From the NCBI GenBank assembly GCA_026545225.1, contig CM048851.1:31743956-31807955 (forward strand): a DNA stretch of 64,000 nt, written 5' to 3'. Shown piece after piece: positions 60,800-64,000 of the stretch (positions are counted from its first letter, which is position 1; the number at the start of each line of letters is the position of its first letter). Origin of the DNA: Cornus controversa. Its lineage: Eukaryota; Streptophyta; Magnoliopsida; Cornales; Cornaceae. The notes below the pieces were generated by a model. That model saw only the letters and a program-made list of their open reading frames with translations, was not told the origin of the DNA and made no database searches. Made by a program: the position numbers and the translations under genes.

Positions 60800-62004
60800 C
60801 TTCAGTACATTTTATGAAGCAGCTCTTCTTCTTCCCTACTTTTCGGGCTTCTGCACTAATCGGAAGAAGGAGAGGAGCATCTTCCTCTCTTTTTGACTTT
60901 TTTGTCCCTTTAAAATTTTATCTTTTTACTGTTTAGATTACCTCTTAAGTCTTAATCGATCAAATAATTAAAATAAAATGTACCTTGTTTTTTTTTTTTT
61001 CTGTTTTTTTGGCAACTAAAATGCCCCTTCCTTTCCTTTAGTATATAGTATCTCTTCTGCTTATCCTATCTTCCCATTTCTTTCAAATTTCCAGCATTTA
61101 TAGGAAACAGAGCATTAGTGAGAGAATATGTAATGTAACTCCTTACCTTCTTTCCTACCTAATTTAAGGAAGAATAAAAGGGGGAGAACTGAGAAGAGAA
61201 GAGAAGAGAAGAGAGATGGATAGACTATTCATTGTTTGGATGGAGAGAAGGAGAAGTCCATGTAAAAGAGGAAGGCACTTCCTTCTGCACCCCCATTATA
61301 CTCTCTTTTTCCAAAAGTGGGAGGAAAGGATAAGAGAGAGAGTTCATTTACCTTCAAATATTTTTGCCAAACCGTTGCTTTAAAACTGGGGATTTCTTCC
61401 ATTTCTTCCAGTTTTACAATTCTTTTAGGGTTCATTTTCGATTAAATAAGTCGATTTGAAATCAAGGAATTTGAGTTTATATAAAAGGTTGACTATTGAA
61501 GTCGGATATTGAAATTTCAAAGGCGATTAATGTTAAATTAAGAGTACAAGAGAAAAATTTCATTACAATCATCTTAATTTTTACCAGTATGGATTTCAGA
61601 ATATTATTTGAAACTCGCACATAATTTCCATTCATTTGAATCCTTTCAAACCCATCAAATTAAAATTTTTAAATTCATTCATTTGAAATACTCCATTCAT
61701 TTAAAATCCTTCAATTTAAAATGGAACCATCTAAAACTAAAAATTATTGTCAAAAGAAATAATTTGACAACAGAAATGGCACCAGTGTCAAAAGCACTTT
61801 TTTTGAGTTGGTCCTACACAAACTTTTTGGAACACTTCTCCTCCAATCTTCTTGAACCCCTCCCTTAATTATTTTACATGATTGGAGGGAAAAACACTAA
61901 AAAGTCCAAGAAATATTCCCATTTCCTCAAATTTCAACCTATGGTTTGAAATGAAATCATACAAATAAAGTTCCCTTCCCTCAAGGAGTCTATTACCCAT
62001 TGTT

Positions 62005-62006
<2 letters not shown>
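60800..62006. other. Non-coding, purine/pyrimidine-rich stretch
   Basis: Runs such as 'gagaagagaagagaag' (61191-61215) and T-rich tracts, with no coding support. The composition suggests transposon DNA without definable ends. Confidence 0.3.

Positions 62007-62060
<54 letters not shown>
62007..62060 (+). repeat. (CT)n(AT)n microsatellite
   Basis: About 17 CT units are followed by 10 AT units. Confidence 0.95.
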
Positions 62061-62622
62061 GTTCTTTTGCATGTGCATATGCTTTTCTCTAGATCTCCTA
62101 TTTATGGAGGTACATGCCAAAATTAAAATATCAGTCTCTTTCCTACACATTATTGTATGTCAAAATTGTGATTCTGTTTAGGTTAAAAAAAATAAAATAA
62201 AATTGTGATTCTCTCTTGTTTTCCATCACAATTGGGACGAGACGAAGTCAAATGTAGCCATTCATTATTTGCTATCAGAGGTAAAATCTCAAAGACTCGA
62301 ACTAAAGCTGTGTGATGATCCTCCAATTATCAAATGTCGTTTTAATCAATCAACCTCAATGGGATTTGGATTTTGATTTCTTAGAAGCTGGCATTACCTT
62401 CTTAAGTTGCGTTATACAAATATATATAGATAGCGATACATATATACCTACAAAAGTGTCTCTCTCTTATTCTATTTATAGTTGGATTTGCATATCAACA
62501 GAGCCCATAGCACATATCTCCATCCTTTGTCTCGTTAATCACCAACAAGGCAGCAACCTACTTCTTTTCCAGTGTCAACAATTCCACCACCTACATTCAC
62601 ATGTGCTCAAGTTGTGGTGCTG

Positions 62623-62623
62623 C

Positions 62624-62665
<42 letters not shown>
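62623..62665 (+). repeat. (TA)n(GA)n microsatellite
   Basis: About 7 TA units followed by about 14 GA units. Confidence 0.92.
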
Positions 62666-62668
<3 letters not shown>

Positions 62669-63509
62669 TTAGGTTCATCAAATATCTAGCAAGCCTAGCA
62701 TTCGTTGTATCACGGAATTGTGGGCTTGACTACAACCATTTGATATTTAGAGCTACCAAGTGGCATATTGCATACGTATTCATACCTAATATTTGAAGGT
62801 GTCTGACGAAGAAAAATTATTAGATGATTCCGGGATCAATGATTCGTTTCTCTCCTAACCATAGTGAATTTATACTATTCAAATGATTATTTTTTTTTAT
62901 GCATCATTTTATGTTTGCAACCAAATAATAAAATGAGAATGATGAATTATATGATTCGTACATTAGTTTTATTTCTTTTCAATTGTTGTATGCCAAACAT
63001 AGCCACTCTTCAATTCGGTTTCAATAATTTCAATTTCATTTGCAGAAATTTATAGAATTCCAGTTAATATAAGTTTGAAAAAAATTCACAGAAATTAATT
63101 TTAATTTTTGATGAGTCAATTGTTTGGTATGGCCTGTGAGTCTGTCACAATCGGGGCCTAGTTTTTACAACCAATGAAATAAAAGTCAATTAAATATTAA
63201 ATAATAGAACTTCGTGGTAAAAAACAATTAATAGAGCATTTAGTGTGGTCCCCTCTTTTGACATTCATAGCATATAATCTGCCACGAGGAATTTGCATTG
63301 ATAGATACATTTATATATATATATATATATATATATTTGAAAGGTGATACATTTTCATATTCATAACACAAACCATTCGCAATTTGTATACATTTGTATG
63401 ATGATGCAAGGAACAGCGTTAGTTTGACATTATATTCTAATCTAAGTTTTGAACACACTACAATATGCCTACGAAGCTTCGTTTATATTAAATTGTAATA
63501 TTGAAGATT
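62666..63509. other. Non-coding stretch
   Basis: AT-rich with a (TA)n tract at 63314-63335. No gene is supported. Confidence 0.35.
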
Positions 63510-63510
63510 G

Positions 63511-63662
63511 CATATCTGTGGCTTAATTGGTAAGATATATGGTTGTGATGTTAAATAGGCAAGGATTTGATTATTGGAAATTTTTTTAATGTTGTTTTAA
63601 CTTCATCTCACTTGTTGTGACGAACACAGTGAATCAAATGTTCAGTCAAAAAAAATAAAAAG
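63511..63662 (+). mobile_element. SINE-like element
   Basis: Box A-like TGGCTTAATTGG (63519-63530) and box B-like GGATTTGATTATT (63563-63575), then a T-rich body and an A-rich tail (near 63647-63662). The boxes are degenerate. Confidence 0.5.
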
Positions 63663-64000
63663 ATTTACATGATTTAGCGTAGTGCTTACATCAACGATAA
63701 AAATTGAACAAAAGTTTTTATTATGTGAAAAGTTGGAGGTTACAAAATTGAGTTACCAAACCCTCTCTCTCTAACACTTTCTGTGCAGCTATTATAGTTC
63801 TCTCTTACTACTCTCCAAATTCCGAACCCCTTATAGACTGGGTTACAAGAGAATTCTAGAACCGGGTTTGTGACTCACAAGAGAAAACATGTCAAATTTT
63901 TTTTTTTGGAACAATGACGAAAACAAAATTCGGACCACAACATCACATCACTCTTAAACACGAATAAGAAAAAGAAAGAATGCAAAAAGGTTGTACAATA
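63663..64000. other. Non-coding end of the window
   Basis: No gene, repeat border or RNA is visible in this last piece. Confidence 0.35.

Noticed and set aside
58325..63662. True tRNA genes at the box A/B pairs near 58.34, 63.52 and (minus) 10.3 kb
   Set aside because: Box sequences are degenerate and no full cloverleaf or acceptor pairing was found, so they are read as SINE-like.

Overview
The window is nuclear DNA of a flowering plant, most likely a eudicot. It is AT-rich, its genes have introns with GT-AG ends, and both unique genes match plant protein families. It is crowded with plant-type transposons: Ty3/gypsy chromovirus remnants, TRIM/SMART miniature LTR elements, MULE- and hAT-type elements with long inverted repeats, LINEs and SINE-like pieces. 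The species cannot be told from the sequence.

Two protein-coding genes look alive. (1) A FAM91 gene lies on the minus strand. Ten coding exons between 47224 and 11774 join in frame into a 1010-residue protein spread over 35.5 kb. A non-coding first exon lies near 47.56-47.7 kb, and up to two spliced 3'-UTR exons may lie near 9.4-10.1 kb. (2) A Myb/SANT protein of the TTF1/Reb1 (RNA polymerase I termination factor) type lies on the plus strand (55842-57788, 648 residues, uninterrupted coding region), with a leader exon near 53.4 kb and a 2.3 kb 5'-UTR intron. The genes diverge from a 5.7 kb intergenic region filled with MITEs and a MULE. A short PIG-A-like fragment (59451) lies downstream of the Myb gene.

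Layout. 1-7.6 kb: broken Ty3/gypsy pieces and LTRs, with a complete TRIM inside the integrase remnant. 7.6-11.7 kb: unassigned DNA, a SINE, a MULE with a 33-base C run, and the possible 3'-UTR exons. 11.8-47.7 kb: the FAM91 gene. Its intron 9 (9.5 kb) holds a hAT MITE, a 249 bp SMART, a 4.3 kb solo LTR with a MULE nested in it, and a second MULE MITE. Its intron 8 holds a 647 bp inverted-repeat element. Its intron 4 (13.4 kb) holds a LINE, an LTR piece, a gypsy pol remnant split by a hAT element, a 2.4 kb LTR and a facing inverted LTR copy. Its intron 3 holds another LINE. 47.7-53.3 kb: intergenic MITEs and a MULE. 53.3-57.8 kb: the Myb gene, with a tandem TRIM in its intron. 57.8-64 kb: mostly non-coding, with SINE-like pieces and microsatellites.

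The most notable points are the intact FAM91 reading frame across TE-loaded introns, a large inverted LTR pair that would fold into a hairpin in the FAM91 primary transcript, and several insertions whose target duplications, and in one case an unfilled paralogous site, can be read directly. I found no clearly new multi-gene system. Exon borders come from splice consensus, frame continuity and remembered family sequence, not from transcripts.
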